A stretch of DNA of 64,000 nt from Xanthomonas fragariae (GCF_900183975.1 NZ_LT853882.1:985501-1049500); one strand, 5' to 3'. Positions 37,289-50,530 are shown, numbered from the stretch's first letter. Numbers and translations: made by a program. Notes: a model not told the origin generated them from the letters alone.

Positions 37289-40254
37289 CAGCTTGCCTTC
37301 TTTTTTGCAGTTTTGTGGGTGGCTGACTTGGCGACCTTGGCCACCTTTTCCGGTTTGACCTTGCGCGGCGGGCGTGCATCGGGCTTGTTGGCCATCGCGG
37401 CCGGGCGCGCCTGGCGTGCCTGTACCGATGGCAGCATCTTGGCCAGGAATTGCCCGGTGTAGGACGCCTTGTGCGCGGCCACATCTTCCGGCGTGCCGGA
37501 GACCAGAATGCTGCCACCGCGATGGCCGCCTTCCGGGCCCAGATCCACGATCCAGTCGGCGGTCTTGATCACATCCAGGTTGTGTTCGATTACCACCACC
37601 GTGTTGCCTTCGTCGCGCAGCTTGTGCAGTACGCCGAGCAGCGCCTCGATGTCGTGAAAGTGCAGGCCGGTAGTCGGCTCGTCGAGGATGTACAAGGTGC
37701 GCCCGGTATCGCGACGCGAAAGTTCCTTCGACAGCTTGACGCGCTGCGCTTCACCACCGGACAGCGTGGTCGCGCTCTGGCCCAGCTTGATGTAGCTCAA
37801 GCCGACATCGATCAGAGTTTCCAACTTGCGCGCGATCGACGGCACCGGCTCGAACAAGCGCAGCGCATCTTCAACGGTCATCTGCAACACGTCGCTGATA
37901 TTGAAGCCCTTATAGCGGATCTCCAGCGTTTCGCGGTTGTAGCGCTTGCCGTGGCAGACATCGCATGGCACGTAGACGTCGGGCAGAAAGTGCATCTCCA
38001 CCTTGATCAAGCCATCGCCCTGACAGGCCTCGCAGCGCCCACCGCGTACGTTGAAACTGAAACGTCCCGGCGAATAGCCGCGCGCGCGCGATTCCGGTAC
38101 CTGTGCGAACAGTTCGCGCAGAGGCGTAAACATGCCGGTGTAGGTCGCCGGGTTGGAGCGCGGCGTGCGCCCGATCGGCGACTGGTCGATATCCACGACC
38201 TTGTCGAACAGATCAAGATTGTGGACCTCGCGATGCGCGGCCACCGGATGCGATGCGCCGTTGATTTCGTTGGCGGCCAACGAAAACAACGTATCGTTGA
38301 TCAGCGTGGATTTGCCCGACCCGGACACGCCGGTAATGCAGGTCAACAGGCCGGCGGGAATGTCCAGATCGACATTCTTCAAATTGTTGCCGGTCGCCCC
38401 GCGCAGATGCAGCATCATCTTCGGGTTGGGCTTGTGGCGCTGCTTGGGAATCTCGATGCGGCGCTTGCCCGACAGGTATTGACCGGTCAACGAGCGGGGC
38501 GCATCCAGGATGTCCTGCAGCGTACCTTGGGCGCAGATTTCGCCGCCATGCACACCGGCGCCGGGGCCGATATCCAGCACATAGTCGGCCAGACGGATCG
38601 CGTCTTCGTCATGCTCGACCACGATCACGGTGTTGCCCAGATCGCGCAGCCGCGTCAGCGTACCGAGCAGGCGTTCGTTGTCGCGCTGATGCAGGCCTAT
38701 CGACGGCTCGTCCAGCACGTACATCACACCGACCAGGCCGGCACCGATCTGGCTGGCCAACCGGATGCGCTGCGCCTCACCACCAGACAAGGTGTCGGCC
38801 TTGCGCTCCAGGGTCAGATAATCCAGGCCCACATCGACCAGGAAGCCCAGCCGCTCGCCGATTTCCTTGACGATCTTGCCGGCGATCTCGCCGCGCCAAC
38901 CTGGCAACGACAAACCACGGAAAAAGCGCAGTGCCTCGTTGACCGGCAACACCACCAACTCGGGCAGCGGGCGATCGGCCACGAACACGTTGCGCGCGGC
39001 GCGATTCAGACGCGTGCCATTGCACGCAGGGCAGGGCTGCTGGCTGACGTACTTGGTCAGCTCTTCGCGCACGGCCGGCGATTCGGTCTCGCGGTAGCGG
39101 CGTTCCAGATTCGGCAGGATGCCTTCGAAACGGTGCTTACGCGAGGTGCGCCCGCCCGCATCGGTAAAGTAGGTGAAGCTGATCACTTCATCGCCGCTGC
39201 CGAACAACACGGCTTTGCGCACCTTGGCCGGCAAGGTATTCCACCCTGCATCGACGTCGAATTTGTAGTGCTTGGCCAGCGAGGCGATCAGCTGGAAATA
39301 ATAGGCATTGCGTCGATCCCAACCACGTACCGCACCGGCCGACAACGATAGCTCCGGATGCACCACGACGCGATCGGGGTCGAAGAACTCGGCCACGCCC
39401 AGGCCATCGCAACTTGGGCAGGCGCCTACCGGTGCGTTGAACGAAAACAGGCGCGGTTCCAGTTCGGGAAGCGAGTAATCGCAGACCGGGCAGCTGTACT
39501 TGGACGAGAACAACTGCGGCGCGGCAGCCGGATCGTCCAGCGACTGCACTACCACCATGCCTTCGCCGAGCTTGAGTGCTGTTTCGAAGCTTTCCGCCAA
39601 TCGTTGCTTGATGTCTTCGCGCGGGCGGAAGCGATCGATCACCGCTTCGATGGTGTGCTTCTGACGCAGCGCCAATGGCGGCACCGCATCGATCTCGTAC
39701 AACTCGCCATCCACGCGCACGCGCACGAAACCCTGTGCACGCAGTTGCTCGAACACCTGCCCATGCTCGCCCTTGCGGTCGCGGATTACCGGCGCCAGCA
39801 GCATGTAGCGCTGCTCGGCATCCAGCGTGAGCATATGGTCGACCATCTGACTGACGGTCTGCGCTTCCAGCGGGAAGCCGTGGTCCGGGCAACGTGGTTG
39901 ACCGACGCGCGCGTAAAGCAGACGCAGGTAGTCGTAAATCTCGGTGATCGTGCCGACCGTTGAGCGCGGGTTGTGCGAGGTGGATTTCTGTTCGATCGAA
40001 ATGGCCGGCGACAAACCTTCGATGTGGTCCAGGTCGGGCTTTTCCATCACGCTGAGGAACTGGCGTGCATACGCCGACAGCGACTCGACGTAGCGACGCT
40101 GGCCTTCTGCATAAATGGTGTCGAACGCCAACGACGACTTGCCCGAACCGGACAGGCCGGTGATCACGATCAATTTGTCGCGAGGCAGGTCGAGATCGAT
40201 ATTCTTTAGGTTGTGCGTCCGCGCGCCGCGGATGCGGATGAAATCCATCGCCAT
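37288..40254 (-). CDS. uvrA: excinuclease ABC subunit A
   Basis: Damage-recognition ATPase of nucleotide excision repair. 988 residues with both ABC modules: Walker [20 protein letters not shown] and [15 protein letters not shown], signatures [17 protein letters not shown] and [17 protein letters not shown]. Zinc modules are [18 protein letters not shown] ... CPSCDG and CEACQGDG ... [10 protein letters not shown]. The C-terminus has an extra Lys-rich tail ([21 protein letters not shown]), common in xanthomonads. The start at 40254 ([17 protein letters not shown]) follows the family. Confidence 0.97.
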   Translation of the reverse strand: MAMDFIRIRGARTHNLKNIDLDLPRDKLIVITGLSGSGKSSLAFDTIYAEGQRRYVESLSAYARQFLSVMEKPDLDHIEGLSPAISIEQKSTSHNPRSTVGTITEIYDYLRLLYARVGQPRCPDHGFPLEAQTVSQMVDHMLTLDAEQRYMLLAPVIRDRKGEHGQVFEQLRAQGFVRVRVDGELYEIDAVPPLALRQKHTIEAVIDRFRPREDIKQRLAESFETALKLGEGMVVVQSLDDPAAAPQLFSSKYSCPVCDYSLPELEPRLFSFNAPVGACPSCDGLGVAEFFDPDRVVVHPELSLSAGAVRGWDRRNAYYFQLIASLAKHYKFDVDAGWNTLPAKVRKAVLFGSGDEVISFTYFTDAGGRTSRKHRFEGILPNLERRYRETESPAVREELTKYVSQQPCPACNGTRLNRAARNVFVADRPLPELVVLPVNEALRFFRGLSLPGWRGEIAGKIVKEIGERLGFLVDVGLDYLTLERKADTLSGGEAQRIRLASQIGAGLVGVMYVLDEPSIGLHQRDNERLLGTLTRLRDLGNTVIVVEHDEDAIRLADYVLDIGPGAGVHGGEICAQGTLQDILDAPRSLTGQYLSGKRRIEIPKQRHKPNPKMMLHLRGATGNNLKNVDLDIPAGLLTCITGVSGSGKSTLINDTLFSLAANEINGASHPVAAHREVHNLDLFDKVVDIDQSPIGRTPRSNPATYTGMFTPLRELFAQVPESRARGYSPGRFSFNVRGGRCEACQGDGLIKVEMHFLPDVYVPCDVCHGKRYNRETLEIRYKGFNISDVLQMTVEDALRLFEPVPSIARKLETLIDVGLSYIKLGQSATTLSGGEAQRVKLSKELSRRDTGRTLYILDEPTTGLHFHDIEALLGVLHKLRDEGNTVVVIEHNLDVIKTADWIVDLGPEGGHRGGSILVSGTPEDVAAHKASYTGQFLAKMLPSVQARQARPAAMANKPDARPPRKVKPEKVAKVAKSATHKTAKKKAS

Positions 40255-40451
40255 GGGGGATCCGGTGTCGGGCCGGCGAACCGGCGGTGGTGCGAGCGTG
40301 CTCAGCGGGAATGAGTGGCAGTCGATCAGCCTACCCGCCGACCCAGGTGAGGGCAATTACCCCAAATGCCAGTCTGCCGGGGCCCTTGTGGCGGCCGGAT
40401 GATGCGTTCCATGGCCCGGTTAGGGGTGGGCCGGGTAACACAGCTTGCGAC

Positions 40452-40481
40452 TTGACCCGAAACAGGCTAGGCCAGTACAAT
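40452..40481 (+). promoter_or_regulatory. sigma70 promoter of rplU-rpmA
   Basis: TTGACC, 18-base spacer, TACAAT: near-consensus boxes 65 bases before rplU. Confidence 0.85.
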
Positions 40482-40545
40482 CGCGCCCCTGTTTGCCCCA
40501 TGGGTAAGGCAGGCGACCATAATAACTACAGAGGAAAACCTGGTC

Positions 40546-40866
40546 ATGTACGCAGTTCTGGTCACTGGCGGTAAGCAATACCGCGTCGCGCAGGGCGAAA
40601 CGCTCCGCGTGGAAAAGCTCGAAGTCGAAGCCGGCAACGAGATCACGTTCGACACCGTCCTGATGTTGGGCGATAGCGACGGCATAAAGCTGGGCGATGC
40701 ACTAAATGGCGCTTCGGTCACCGCTAAGGTTGTGGCCCATGGCCGCGCCGACAAGGTGCGCATCATCAAGTTCCGTCGCCGCAAGCACCACATGAAGCGT
40801 CAGGGACACCGTCAGTACTACACCGAAATCGAGATCACCGGTATTGCCGGTGGCGATAAGAAGTAA
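40546..40866 (+). CDS. rplU: 50S ribosomal protein L21
   Basis: 106 residues beginning [18 protein letters not shown] and ending in the L21 signature region [25 protein letters not shown]. Binds 23S rRNA in the large subunit. A near-consensus promoter lies upstream and rpmA follows after 12 bases with AAGGAG. Confidence 0.98.
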   Translation: MYAVLVTGGKQYRVAQGETLRVEKLEVEAGNEITFDTVLMLGDSDGIKLGDALNGASVTAKVVAHGRADKVRIIKFRRRKHHMKRQGHRQYYTEIEITGIAGGDKK

Positions 40867-40878
40867 GGAGAACCAGTC

Positions 40879-41139
40879 ATGGCACATAAAAAGGGCGTAG
40901 GTTCCTCGCGCAACGGTCGCGATTCCAACCCGAAGTACCTCGGCGTGAAAATCTTCGGTGGCCAAGCCATCGATGCCGGCAACATCATCGTGCGTCAGCG
41001 CGGCACCCAGTTTCACCCGGGCGCCGGCGTCGGCCTCGGCCGTGACCACACCCTGTTCGCTCTGGTGAACGGCAAGGTGGAGTTCTCGGTCAAGGGCGCG
41101 AAGAAGCGTCGTACCGTCAGTGTGGTTGCCGAGGCGTAA
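40879..41139 (+). CDS. rpmA: 50S ribosomal protein L27
   Basis: 86 residues starting [21 protein letters not shown], the L27 N-terminal arm that reaches the peptidyl-transferase centre, and then [20 protein letters not shown]. Co-transcribed with rplU; a terminator follows, then obgE. Confidence 0.98.
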   Translation: MAHKKGVGSSRNGRDSNPKYLGVKIFGGQAIDAGNIIVRQRGTQFHPGAGVGLGRDHTLFALVNGKVEFSVKGAKKRRTVSVVAEA

Positions 41140-41196
41140 TCGCCCGCTCCATGCAGGCCAGTTCGTACGGCAGCAAAGCCATGCGAACGAGACGGA

Positions 41197-41223
41197 AAGC
41201 CCCGCTTTTGCGGGGTTTTCCGT
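41197..41223 (+). terminator. terminator after rpmA
   Basis: AAAGCCCCGC TTTT GCGGGGTTTTCC: short GC stem with flanking A and T runs; could act on both strands and separates rplU-rpmA from obgE. Confidence 0.85.
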
Positions 41224-41304
41224 TTGACGGCCGGGAGTCGGAAATGGGGAATCGGAAAAGCCGGTTCTGCATCCGGTCGCGTTTTTCCGCTGTCGTGCTG
41301 GTGA

Positions 41305-42465
<1,161 letters not shown>

Positions 42466-42484
42466 GTGTATGCACTGGCACACA

Positions 42485-42512
42485 AAAAACCCGGCCAAAG
42501 CCGGGTTTTTCT
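42485..42512. terminator. bidirectional terminator between obgE and rpsT
   Basis: AAAAAACCCGGC CAAA GCCGGGTTTTT, with A and T runs on both sides, serving the convergent obgE and rpsT. Confidence 0.93.
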
Positions 42513-42556
42513 ATAGTCCAGGAAGCCAGGCTTCCGGCAATGCCGAGACTGATCGC

Positions 42557-42826
42557 TTACGCGGCCTTGATGGCCTTGATACGAGCGGTCAGGCGGCTCT
42601 TGTGACGAGCCGCCTTGTTCTTGTGAATCAGGCCACGGGCGCTGAAACGGTCCAAGATGGGCTGAGCAACGGCGAAGGCAGCTTCAGCGCCTGCAGCATC
42701 GTTGGCGTCAAGGGCCTTGATCACCTTCTTGACGGCGGTGCGCAACATCGAACGCTGGCCGGTGTTGCGCTCGTTGCGCACGACGGTCTGCTTGGCGCGC
42801 TTCTTGGCGGACTTGATATTGGCCAC
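42557..42826 (-). CDS. rpsT: 30S ribosomal protein S20
   Basis: 89 residues, very basic, starting [20 protein letters not shown] and helical throughout, as S20. Binds 16S rRNA in the body of the small subunit. Monocistronic; a TTGACG followed by TATCAT/CATACT boxes upstream (about 42870-42906 on the minus strand) probably forms its promoter. Confidence 0.98.
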
Positions 42827-42927
42827 GGTGGTGGGTTCCTGAAAAATCGGTATGGTGGAAAAAGCAAGCGTGAAAGTATGATAGACCCGAATATGTACGT
42901 CAAGTCAGTTGTCAAGAGGGATGCAGC

Positions 42928-44535
42928 GTGAGCAAGCCCGCAATGTTGAAAGGCCTGCTCTCATTCAGCAGTATGACCATGGTTTCGCGGGTGTTGGGCC
43001 TGATCCGCGACCAGGCCATCTCCACGACTTTCGGCGCCAATGCGGTGACCGATGCATTCTGGGTGGCGTTCCGGATTCCCAATTTCCTGCGCCGGTTGTT
43101 CGCCGAGGGCTCATTTGCCACCGCGTTCGTGCCGGTGTTCACCGAGGTCAAGGAAACCCGCCCGCATACCGATCTGCGCGGGCTGATGGCGCGCGTGTCC
43201 GGCACGCTCGGCGGCATGTTGTTGGTGATTACCGCACTGGGGCTGATCTTCACTCCGCAACTGGCGTCGGTGTTCGCCGGTGGCGCGGCCACCGATCCCG
43301 AAAAGTACGGGTTGTTGGTCGATTTGTTGCGGTTGACCTTCCCGTTCCTGCTGTTCGTTTCGCTCACGGCCCTGGCCGGCGGCGCCCTCAATAGTTTCCA
43401 GCGCTTTGCGATTCCGGCACTGACGCCGGTGATTCTCAACCTGTGCATGATCGCCGGCGCTTTGTGGTTGGCGCCGCGGCTGGAGGTGCCGATCCTGGCA
43501 CTGGGCTGGGCGGTGCTGGTGGCCGGCGCGCTGCAGCTGCTGTTCCAGTTGCCTGCGTTGAAGGGCATCGACCTGTTGACGTTGCCGCGCTGGGGCTGGA
43601 ATCACCCGGACGTGCGCAAGGTGCTGACCTTGATGATCCCGACCTTGTTCGGTTCGTCGATCGCGCAGATCAACTTGATGCTGGACACGGTGATTGCCGC
43701 GCGGCTGGCCGACGGCTCGCAGTCGTGGCTGTCGCTGGCCGACAGGTTCCTGGAATTGCCGCTGGGCGTGTTCGGCGTGGCGCTGGGCACGGTGATCCTG
43801 CCGGCGCTGGCCCGCCATCACGTCAAGACCGACCGCAGCGCATTCTCCGGTGCGCTGGATTGGGGTTTCCGCACCACGCTGTTGATCGCGATGCCGGCGA
43901 TGCTGGGCCTGTTGTTGCTGGCCGAGCCGCTGGTGGCCACCTTGTTTCAGTACCGCCAGTTCACCGCGTTCGATACGCGCATGACCGCGATGTCGGTCTA
44001 CGGCTTGAGCTTCGGCCTGCCGGCTTATGCCATGCTCAAGGTGCTGTTGCCGGCTTTCTACGCACGTCAGGACACGCGCACTCCAGTGCGTGCCGGCGTG
44101 GCCGCACTGATCGCCAACATGGTGTTCAACTTCGCGCTGTTGGCGGTGGTCTACCAGATCATGGTGCCGCCCGAGCTCAAGGCGCAGGGCATGATGCAGG
44201 CGCTGGGCAAGCAGCCGGGCCTGCATCTGGCGCTGGGCATTGCCAGTGCGCTATCGAGTTATCTCAACCTGGGAATGCTGTGGTACTGGCTGGACAAGTC
44301 CGGCGTGTACCAGCGCAGGCCGGGTTGGGCTGGCTATGCGTTGCGCCTGTTGCTGGCGTGTGGGGCGATGGTAGCGGTGTTGTTGAGCCTGCTGTGGTGG
44401 CTGCCGTCGTTTACGCAGATGGACAAGTGGGATCGCATCGGCTGGCTGGCAGTGCTGGTCGGCAGCGGTGGGCTGACCTATCTGGTGGCGCAGGTAGGAT
44501 TGGGATTGCGGCCGCGGCATTTGCGCGAGGGGTAA
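42928..44535 (+). CDS. murJ: lipid II flippase MurJ
   Basis: Inner-membrane MOP-superfamily transporter that flips lipid II for peptidoglycan synthesis. 535 residues, about fourteen helices. The typical opening is MLKGLLSFSSMTMVSRVLGLIRD followed by FGANAVTDAFWVAFRIPNFLRRLFAEG. The start is a GTG at 42928; GAGGG lies upstream. Divergent from rpsT and followed by ribF. Confidence 0.96.
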   Translation: MSKPAMLKGLLSFSSMTMVSRVLGLIRDQAISTTFGANAVTDAFWVAFRIPNFLRRLFAEGSFATAFVPVFTEVKETRPHTDLRGLMARVSGTLGGMLLVITALGLIFTPQLASVFAGGAATDPEKYGLLVDLLRLTFPFLLFVSLTALAGGALNSFQRFAIPALTPVILNLCMIAGALWLAPRLEVPILALGWAVLVAGALQLLFQLPALKGIDLLTLPRWGWNHPDVRKVLTLMIPTLFGSSIAQINLMLDTVIAARLADGSQSWLSLADRFLELPLGVFGVALGTVILPALARHHVKTDRSAFSGALDWGFRTTLLIAMPAMLGLLLLAEPLVATLFQYRQFTAFDTRMTAMSVYGLSFGLPAYAMLKVLLPAFYARQDTRTPVRAGVAALIANMVFNFALLAVVYQIMVPPELKAQGMMQALGKQPGLHLALGIASALSSYLNLGMLWYWLDKSGVYQRRPGWAGYALRLLLACGAMVAVLLSLLWWLPSFTQMDKWDRIGWLAVLVGSGGLTYLVAQVGLGLRPRHLREG

Positions 44536-44753
44536 GAGAGGGATAGGGCGCCTGCCGGACTTGGCAGAGTAAGTGACAGAACCGCCTGCGCTGTACGGAG
44601 TTCTGCCTTCGCGCAGCCGAATGTTCGCTGCCACCTGCCAAGCGCTACCCGCTCCTGAGCGCGCGCTCATGCGGCTTGACAGGCACGGCTATACTTATGG
44701 GTTATGTGTCAGCGAGGGTCGGCCGACAGGTCGGCATCTGTTTGGATCGAGGA

Positions 44754-45776
44754 ATGAGCAGGCTGTTTAGAGACGTCGAGGGCGGGACATTGTTCCCGCG
44801 CGGAAGCGTGGTCTGCATCGGCGCCTTCGATGGCCTGCACCTAGGGCATCGGACGTTGGTGCAACACGCAGTCGCGCGCGCGCGCGCGCTGGGCGTGCAG
44901 GCGGTGGCGGTGAGCTTCGAGCCGTTGCCGCGGGAGTTTTTTGCCTCGGCCGCGCCGCCGCCGCGGCTGACCCTGGCCCGCGCCAAGATCAAAGGGCTGT
45001 ATGACTTCGGCGCCGACAGCGTGGGCATGATCCGTTTCGACGGCCGCTTGTCGGCGATGAGCGCGGAAGACTTTGTGCGATTGGCGCTGGTCGGCCGACT
45101 GTGTGCGCGCGAAGTATGGATCGGCCCGGAGTTTCGCTTCGGCCATCGGCGCGGCGGCGATATTGCGTTGCTGCGTACCCTCGGCGATCAGCACGGTTTT
45201 GTGGCCGGCGAAATCGCGCCGGTGCACCGGGGGGGTGAGCGTATTTCTGCGACGCGGATTCGCGAGCTGCTGGGTGCCGGCGAGTTCGCGCATGCTGGCA
45301 AATTGCTCGGCCGCCCGTATGCCATCGGCGGACGAGTTGTGCGTGGCAAACAACTCGGCTGCACGCTGGGCTACCCGACTGCCAACTTGCGCTTTCAGCG
45401 CACCCCGGCTTTGTCTGGCATCTATGCGACCTGGGTGCACGGGATGGCCGAGCAGCCTTGGCCATCGGTATCGAGCTTTGGCACCCGGCCCACGGTGGCC
45501 GGTGTGGAGCCGCTGCTGGAAGCGCACCTGTTCGATTTCCAGGGCGATCTGTATGGCCGGCATATCGAAGTCGAATTCGTTGCCAAGCTGCGCGACGAAG
45601 AAAAGTTCGATGGCCTGGACGCGCTGACCGTGCAGATGCATCGCGATGCCGAGCAGGCACGTGCTGTACTTGATGCCGGTCCCTCGCAAGGGCCTGCACA
45701 TAATAAAAATGCGAGCTCCTCGCAAACGTCTGCACACTTAATTGCAGGCACTTTAGACAACGCAGCGCAACGGTAG
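44754..45776 (+). CDS. ribF: bifunctional riboflavin kinase / FMN adenylyltransferase
   Basis: Makes FMN from riboflavin and FAD from FMN. 340 residues. The N-terminal adenylyltransferase domain has VCIGAFDGLHLGHRTLV and later RISATRIRELLGAG. The C-terminal riboflavin-kinase domain has GRVVRGKQLGCTLGYPTAN. I start at 44754 (MSRLFRDVEGG); a longer frame adds 26 residues lacking family match. Six bases separate it from ileS, the conserved order ribF-ileS-lspA. Confidence 0.95.
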   Translation: MSRLFRDVEGGTLFPRGSVVCIGAFDGLHLGHRTLVQHAVARARALGVQAVAVSFEPLPREFFASAAPPPRLTLARAKIKGLYDFGADSVGMIRFDGRLSAMSAEDFVRLALVGRLCAREVWIGPEFRFGHRRGGDIALLRTLGDQHGFVAGEIAPVHRGGERISATRIRELLGAGEFAHAGKLLGRPYAIGGRVVRGKQLGCTLGYPTANLRFQRTPALSGIYATWVHGMAEQPWPSVSSFGTRPTVAGVEPLLEAHLFDFQGDLYGRHIEVEFVAKLRDEEKFDGLDALTVQMHRDAEQARAVLDAGPSQGPAHNKNASSSQTSAHLIAGTLDNAAQR

Positions 45777-45782
45777 AGACCT

Positions 45783-48614
45783 GTGACCCAAGACTACAAA
45801 GCCACTCTCCATCTGCCCGCGACGGAATTCCCGATGCGCGGCGACCTGCCCAAGCGCGAGCCGGCGATGCTGGAGCGCTGGGAGCGTGAGGGGTTGTACG
45901 CGCAACTGCGCGCCAATGCCGCAGGGCGCCCGCTGTTCGTGCTGCACGACGGCCCGCCGTATGCCAACGGCCAGATTCATCTGGGCCATGCGGTCAACAA
46001 GATCCTGAAGGACATCATCGTCAAGTCGAAGTATTTGGCTGGCTTCGATGCGCCCTACATTCCGGGCTGGGATTGCCATGGCCTGCCGATCGAAATCGCG
46101 ATCGAAAAGAAGTACGGCAAGGTCGGGGTAAAGCTGGATGCGGCGGAATTTCGCCAGAAGTGCCGCCAATACGCAACCGAACAGATCGATCTGCAGGGGC
46201 GCGATTTCAAGCGCCTGGGCGTGATCGGCGATTGGGACAACCCGTACAAGACGCTCGATTTCCGCTTCGAAGCCAATGAGATTCGCGCGCTGGCCAAGGT
46301 CGTCGACAACGGCCACCTGACCCGCGGCGTCAAACCGGTGCACTGGTGCTTCGATTGCGGTTCGGCACTGGCTGAGGCCGAGATCGAATACGCCGACAAG
46401 GTGTCGCCGACGGTGGATATCGCCTATCCGGCGCGTGCTCCGGCCGCGGTCGCGGCCGCGTTCGGCGCGAGCCTGCCTGCTGGCGTGAGCGTAGCGGTGC
46501 CGATCTGGACCACCACGCCGTGGACGCTGCCGGCCTCGCTGGCGGTGAGCGTGGGTGCCGAACTGGATTACGTGCTGGTCGAAGGCCCGGCCGACCGCGG
46601 CCAGCCGCGCTGGCTGGTGATCGCCGAGGCCTTGGCCGGCAAGGCGCTCGGGCGCTACGGTATAGAGACGGTGGTGGTGCACGGCCATGCCAAGGGCGCG
46701 GCGCTGGAGCAGATGCTGCTGAATCACCCGTTCTATGCCGAGCGCGAGATCCCGTTGTTGCTTGGAGATCACGTGTCGGCCGAAGACGGCACCGGCGCAG
46801 TGCATACCGCTCCGGGCCACGGACAGGAGGACTACCAGGTCTCCAGGCAGTACGGCCTGCTGGAACGCTACGGCGCTGCGCAGATCAACCCGGTGGACGG
46901 ACGCGGCGTGTACCGACCGTCGACGCCGCCGCTGGGCGACACCGTGCTAGCCGGGCTGCATATCTGGAAGGCTAACGACATCATCATCGAGGCGTTGCGC
47001 GACACCGGGGTGGTGTTGGCGGCCAGCAGGATGGAGCACAGCTACCCGCATTGCTGGCGCCACAAGACGCCGATCGCGTTCCGCGCCACGCCGCAGTGGT
47101 TCATCTCGATGGAGCAGGCCAATCTGCGCGCCGATGCGCTTAAGGCCATCGAAGGCGTGCATTGGTATCCTTCCTGGGGCCAGGCACGCATCGCCGGCAT
47201 GGTAGAGGGGCGCCCGGATTGGACCGTCTCGCGGCAACGCACCTGGGGCGTGCCGATCGCCTTGTTCGTGCATCGCGAAACCGGCGAGCCGCATCCGCGC
47301 AGCACCGAGCTGCTGCGCCAGGTTGCCGACCGGGTGGAGCTGGGCGGTGTGGACGTGTGGTACACGCTAGACGCTGCCGAACTGCTGGGCGACGAAGCGG
47401 CCGATTACGACAAGATCACCGACATCCTGGATGTGTGGTTCGACTCGGGTGTGACGCATGAAGCGGTGCTGGTCGATCGCGGCCTTCCCAAGCCGGCCGA
47501 TCTGTATCTGGAAGGCTCCGATCAGCATCGCGGCTGGTTCCAATCTTCACTGCTGACCGGCGTGGCGATGGACAAGGCAGCGCCTTACAAGCAGTGCCTC
47601 ACCCACGGTTTCACTGTGGACGAGCACGGCCGCAAAATGTCCAAGTCGCTGGGCAACGGTATCGAGCCGCAGGACATCATGAAAACCCTGGGCGCGGACA
47701 TCCTGCGCCTGTGGATCGCCTCGGCCGATTACAGCAACGAGATGTCGCTGTCGCAGGAAATCCTCAAGCGCAATGCCGATGCGTATCGCCGTCTGCGTAA
47801 TACTGCGCGCTTTCTGCTTGGCAATCTGCATGGGTTCGATCCGCTGCAGCATCTGGTGGCGCTCGATGGCATGGTGCCGCTTGACCGCTGGATCGTGCAT
47901 CGCGCGCACGAACTGCAGGAGAAGATCGTCGCCGCGTATGCGCGCTACGACTTGGCCGAAATCGTGCAGGCCCTGCTGAACTTCTGCAGCGTGGATCTGG
48001 GTTCGCTGTATCTGGACGTGACCAAGGACCGTCTGTACACGATGGCCGAGGATGCACGCGGCCGCCGCTCGGCGCAGAGCGCGATGTACCACGTGGCCGA
48101 AGCGTTCGTGCGCTGGATCGCGCCGGTGCTGAGCTTCACGGCCGAAGAACTGTGGGGCTACCTGCCGGGCAAGCATGCCGACAACGTGCTGTTCGCCACC
48201 TGGTACGACGGCCTTGCGCCGTTGCCAGCCGATGCCGCGCTGACCAGTGCCGACTTCGACAAGCTGCTGGCCTTGCGCGAGCAGGTGGCCAAGGTGTTGG
48301 AGCCGATGCGTGCCAACGGCGCGATCGGCGCGGCACTGGAAGCGGAGATCACAGTGGCCGTCGATGCGCAGACCGCTGCACGCTGGCAGCCATTGGCCGA
48401 AGAGCTGCGTTTTTTGTTCATCAGTGGCGACGTTAGCGTGATCGCAGCCAGCACCGACGACATCTTCGTCAGCGCGCAGCCGACCGCCAAGGCCAAGTGC
48501 GTACGCTGCTGGCACCACCAGGCCAGCGTGGGTAGCGATCTGCGTCATCGGGAACTGTGCAGCCGCTGCGTCAGCAACATCGAAGGCCCTGGCGAGGAGC
48601 GTCGCTGGTTCTGA
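45783..48614 (+). CDS. ileS: isoleucyl-tRNA synthetase
   Basis: 943-residue class I synthetase. HIGH-type motif in [23 protein letters not shown] loop in [18 protein letters not shown], editing-domain Thr-rich [11 protein letters not shown], and the C-terminal zinc binder [12 protein letters not shown] ... [10 protein letters not shown]. The start is a GTG at 45783. Family length; part of the ribF-ileS-lspA-ispH cluster. Confidence 0.98.
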   Translation: MTQDYKATLHLPATEFPMRGDLPKREPAMLERWEREGLYAQLRANAAGRPLFVLHDGPPYANGQIHLGHAVNKILKDIIVKSKYLAGFDAPYIPGWDCHGLPIEIAIEKKYGKVGVKLDAAEFRQKCRQYATEQIDLQGRDFKRLGVIGDWDNPYKTLDFRFEANEIRALAKVVDNGHLTRGVKPVHWCFDCGSALAEAEIEYADKVSPTVDIAYPARAPAAVAAAFGASLPAGVSVAVPIWTTTPWTLPASLAVSVGAELDYVLVEGPADRGQPRWLVIAEALAGKALGRYGIETVVVHGHAKGAALEQMLLNHPFYAEREIPLLLGDHVSAEDGTGAVHTAPGHGQEDYQVSRQYGLLERYGAAQINPVDGRGVYRPSTPPLGDTVLAGLHIWKANDIIIEALRDTGVVLAASRMEHSYPHCWRHKTPIAFRATPQWFISMEQANLRADALKAIEGVHWYPSWGQARIAGMVEGRPDWTVSRQRTWGVPIALFVHRETGEPHPRSTELLRQVADRVELGGVDVWYTLDAAELLGDEAADYDKITDILDVWFDSGVTHEAVLVDRGLPKPADLYLEGSDQHRGWFQSSLLTGVAMDKAAPYKQCLTHGFTVDEHGRKMSKSLGNGIEPQDIMKTLGADILRLWIASADYSNEMSLSQEILKRNADAYRRLRNTARFLLGNLHGFDPLQHLVALDGMVPLDRWIVHRAHELQEKIVAAYARYDLAEIVQALLNFCSVDLGSLYLDVTKDRLYTMAEDARGRRSAQSAMYHVAEAFVRWIAPVLSFTAEELWGYLPGKHADNVLFATWYDGLAPLPADAALTSADFDKLLALREQVAKVLEPMRANGAIGAALEAEITVAVDAQTAARWQPLAEELRFLFISGDVSVIAASTDDIFVSAQPTAKAKCVRCWHHQASVGSDLRHRELCSRCVSNIEGPGEERRWF

Positions 48615-48759
48615 TCCTGTAATTTCTTCTCACGCGAGCGGGAGAAGATGGCGCGAGGTGCCGGATGAGAGCCTGCGATGGTGCCTCCGGCTGTGCTTAC
48701 CCATCCGCCCTTCGGGCAGCCTTTCCCGTGCTCGGGACAAGGAACAGTAAGGTGATTTC

Positions 48760-49272
48760 ATGACCGCAAGACCCAAACCCTCCGCCCTGATCTGGCTGCT
48801 GTTGTCGGCGCTCGTGGTCGGGCTGGACCAGTGGAGCAAGGCCTGGGTGCTGTCCAGCCTGCCCGAGTACACCCCGGTGCCGGTCATCGGCGGGTTCTGG
48901 AACTGGTACCGCACCTACAACACCGGCGCAGCCTTCAGCTTTCTGAGCGATGCCGGCGGTTGGCAGCTTTGGTTCTTCACCGCTCTGGCGGTGGGCATCA
49001 GCGGCTTGCTGGCGTTCTGGCTGTCGCGCACGGCGCGCGGTGAATGGCGCAGCGCGGTGCCGTACGCGCTGGTGATCGGCGGGGCGATCGGCAACGTGAT
49101 CGACCGGCTGATGCACGGCCACGTGGTCGATTTCATCCAGTGGTACATCGGCAGCCACACCTGGCCGTCGTTCAATATCGCCGACTCGGCGATCGTGGGC
49201 GGCGCTATCGGCATTGCAGTGTTCGGTTTGTTCGACACGTCCGGGAAGCGGGAATCGGGGATTAGGAATTAG
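48760..49272 (+). CDS. lspA: prolipoprotein signal peptidase
   Basis: Aspartic membrane peptidase that removes signal peptides from prolipoproteins. 170 residues with four helices. Catalytic aspartates in [19 protein letters not shown] and [22 protein letters not shown] is also conserved. It would process the lipoproteins found elsewhere in this window. AAGGTG lies upstream of the ATG. Confidence 0.97.
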   Translation: MTARPKPSALIWLLLSALVVGLDQWSKAWVLSSLPEYTPVPVIGGFWNWYRTYNTGAAFSFLSDAGGWQLWFFTALAVGISGLLAFWLSRTARGEWRSAVPYALVIGGAIGNVIDRLMHGHVVDFIQWYIGSHTWPSFNIADSAIVGGAIGIAVFGLFDTSGKRESGIRN

Positions 49273-49351
49273 GAATCGACGCTGAAGTGGTCTAGCGGGC
49301 GAGCGCCGCCTAGTCGGGCTCCTCTTTCCTCATTCCCGTAGAATGCCCGCC

Positions 49352-50302
49352 ATGGATGTCCTGCTCGCTAATCCCCGTGGTTTTTGTGCCGGTGTCGACC
49401 GTGCGATCGAGATCGTCAAGCGCGCGATCGAGACGCTGGGCGCGCCGATCTATGTGCGCCACGAAGTCGTGCACAACCGCTTTGTGGTCGACGATCTCAA
49501 GCAGCGCGGCGCGATCTTCGTCGAGGAACTGGACGAGGTGCCCGACAAGGCGACGGTGATTTTCAGCGCGCATGGCGTTTCGCAGGCGGTGCGCCAGGAA
49601 GCCGAGCGGCGGGGGCTCAGGGTGTTCGATGCCACCTGTCCATTGGTGACCAAGGTGCATTTCGAGGTCGCGCGGCATTGCCGGGCCGGCCGCGACGTGG
49701 TGCTGATCGGCCACGCGGGGCATCCGGAAGTGGAAGGCACGATGGGGCAGTGGAGCCGCGAGCGCGGCCAGGGCACGATCTATCTGGTCGAGGACATCGA
49801 GCAGGTGGCCACATTGCAGATCCGCCAGCCTGACAAGCTCGCTTACACCACCCAGACCACGCTATCGGTGGACGACACCATGGGCATCATCGAGGCCTTG
49901 CGCACGCGCTACCCGGCGATGCAGGGTCCACGCCACGACGATATCTGCTACGCCACCCAGAACCGTCAGGACGCGGTGCGCGATCTGGCGCGCCAATGCG
50001 ATCTGGTGTTGGTGGTCGGCTCGCCCAATAGCTCCAATTCCAACCGTCTCAGCGAGCTGGCCCGGCGCGACGGGGTAGAGTCCTACTTGATCGACAACGC
50101 CAGCGAGATCGACCCAGCCTGGATTATCGGCAAGCAGCACATCGGTCTGACCGCTGGCGCCTCCGCGCCGCAGGTGTTGGTAGATGGTGTGCTGGCGCGG
50201 CTGCGCGAACTGGGTGCCGAAGGCGTGTCCGAACTGGAAGGCGAGCCCGAATCGATGGTATTTGCGCTTCCCCGGGAACTGCGGCTGCGTCTGGTCAGCT
50301 GA
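49352..50302 (+). CDS. ispH: 4-hydroxy-3-methylbut-2-enyl diphosphate reductase
   Basis: Last enzyme of the MEP isoprenoid pathway, an Fe-S protein. 316 residues with the three cluster cysteines in [23 protein letters not shown] and [10 protein letters not shown], plus [12 protein letters not shown] and TTQTTLS. I prefer the ATG at 49352 ([11 protein letters not shown]), which gives the usual length, over the one at 49343. Confidence 0.97.
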   Translation: MDVLLANPRGFCAGVDRAIEIVKRAIETLGAPIYVRHEVVHNRFVVDDLKQRGAIFVEELDEVPDKATVIFSAHGVSQAVRQEAERRGLRVFDATCPLVTKVHFEVARHCRAGRDVVLIGHAGHPEVEGTMGQWSRERGQGTIYLVEDIEQVATLQIRQPDKLAYTTQTTLSVDDTMGIIEALRTRYPAMQGPRHDDICYATQNRQDAVRDLARQCDLVLVVGSPNSSNSNRLSELARRDGVESYLIDNASEIDPAWIIGKQHIGLTAGASAPQVLVDGVLARLRELGAEGVSELEGEPESMVFALPRELRLRLVS

Positions 50303-50415
50303 AAGCGGCTGACGATGGGGCAGGAGTGTCGATCGGCACCGTCGCGCTGGCGCATTGCGCGTGTGCGATCCAACAACACCCGGCACCGCGATGGTCAGCC
50401 CGCTACCACTGGCGA

Positions 50416-50445
50416 TTGACCAGGGGGCGGCTGCGCTCCTACAAT
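50416..50445 (+). promoter_or_regulatory. promoter of the tRNA-Thr gene
   Basis: TTGACC, 18-base spacer, TACAAT; the -10 box ends ten bases before the mature 5' end. Confidence 0.85.
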
Positions 50446-50454
50446 TCACGGCTG

Positions 50455-50530
50455 GCCGGAATAGCTCAGTTGGTAGAGCGGCGCATTCGTAATGCGTAGG
50501 TCGTAGGTTCGATTCCTATTTCCGGCACCA
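50455..50530 (+). tRNA. tRNA-Thr (anticodon CGU)
   Basis: 76 nt. Acceptor GCCGGAA pairs with TTCCGGC followed by ACCA (CCA encoded). D arm AGCTCAGTTGGTAGAGC, anticodon loop TTCGTAA with CGT reading ACG, T arm GTAGGTTCGATTCCTAT. All arms pair. A near-consensus promoter precedes it. Confidence 0.96.

Noticed and set aside
37450..39351. Long plus-strand open frame opposite uvrA
   Set aside because: Same shadow effect; uvrA has all catalytic motifs in the other strand.
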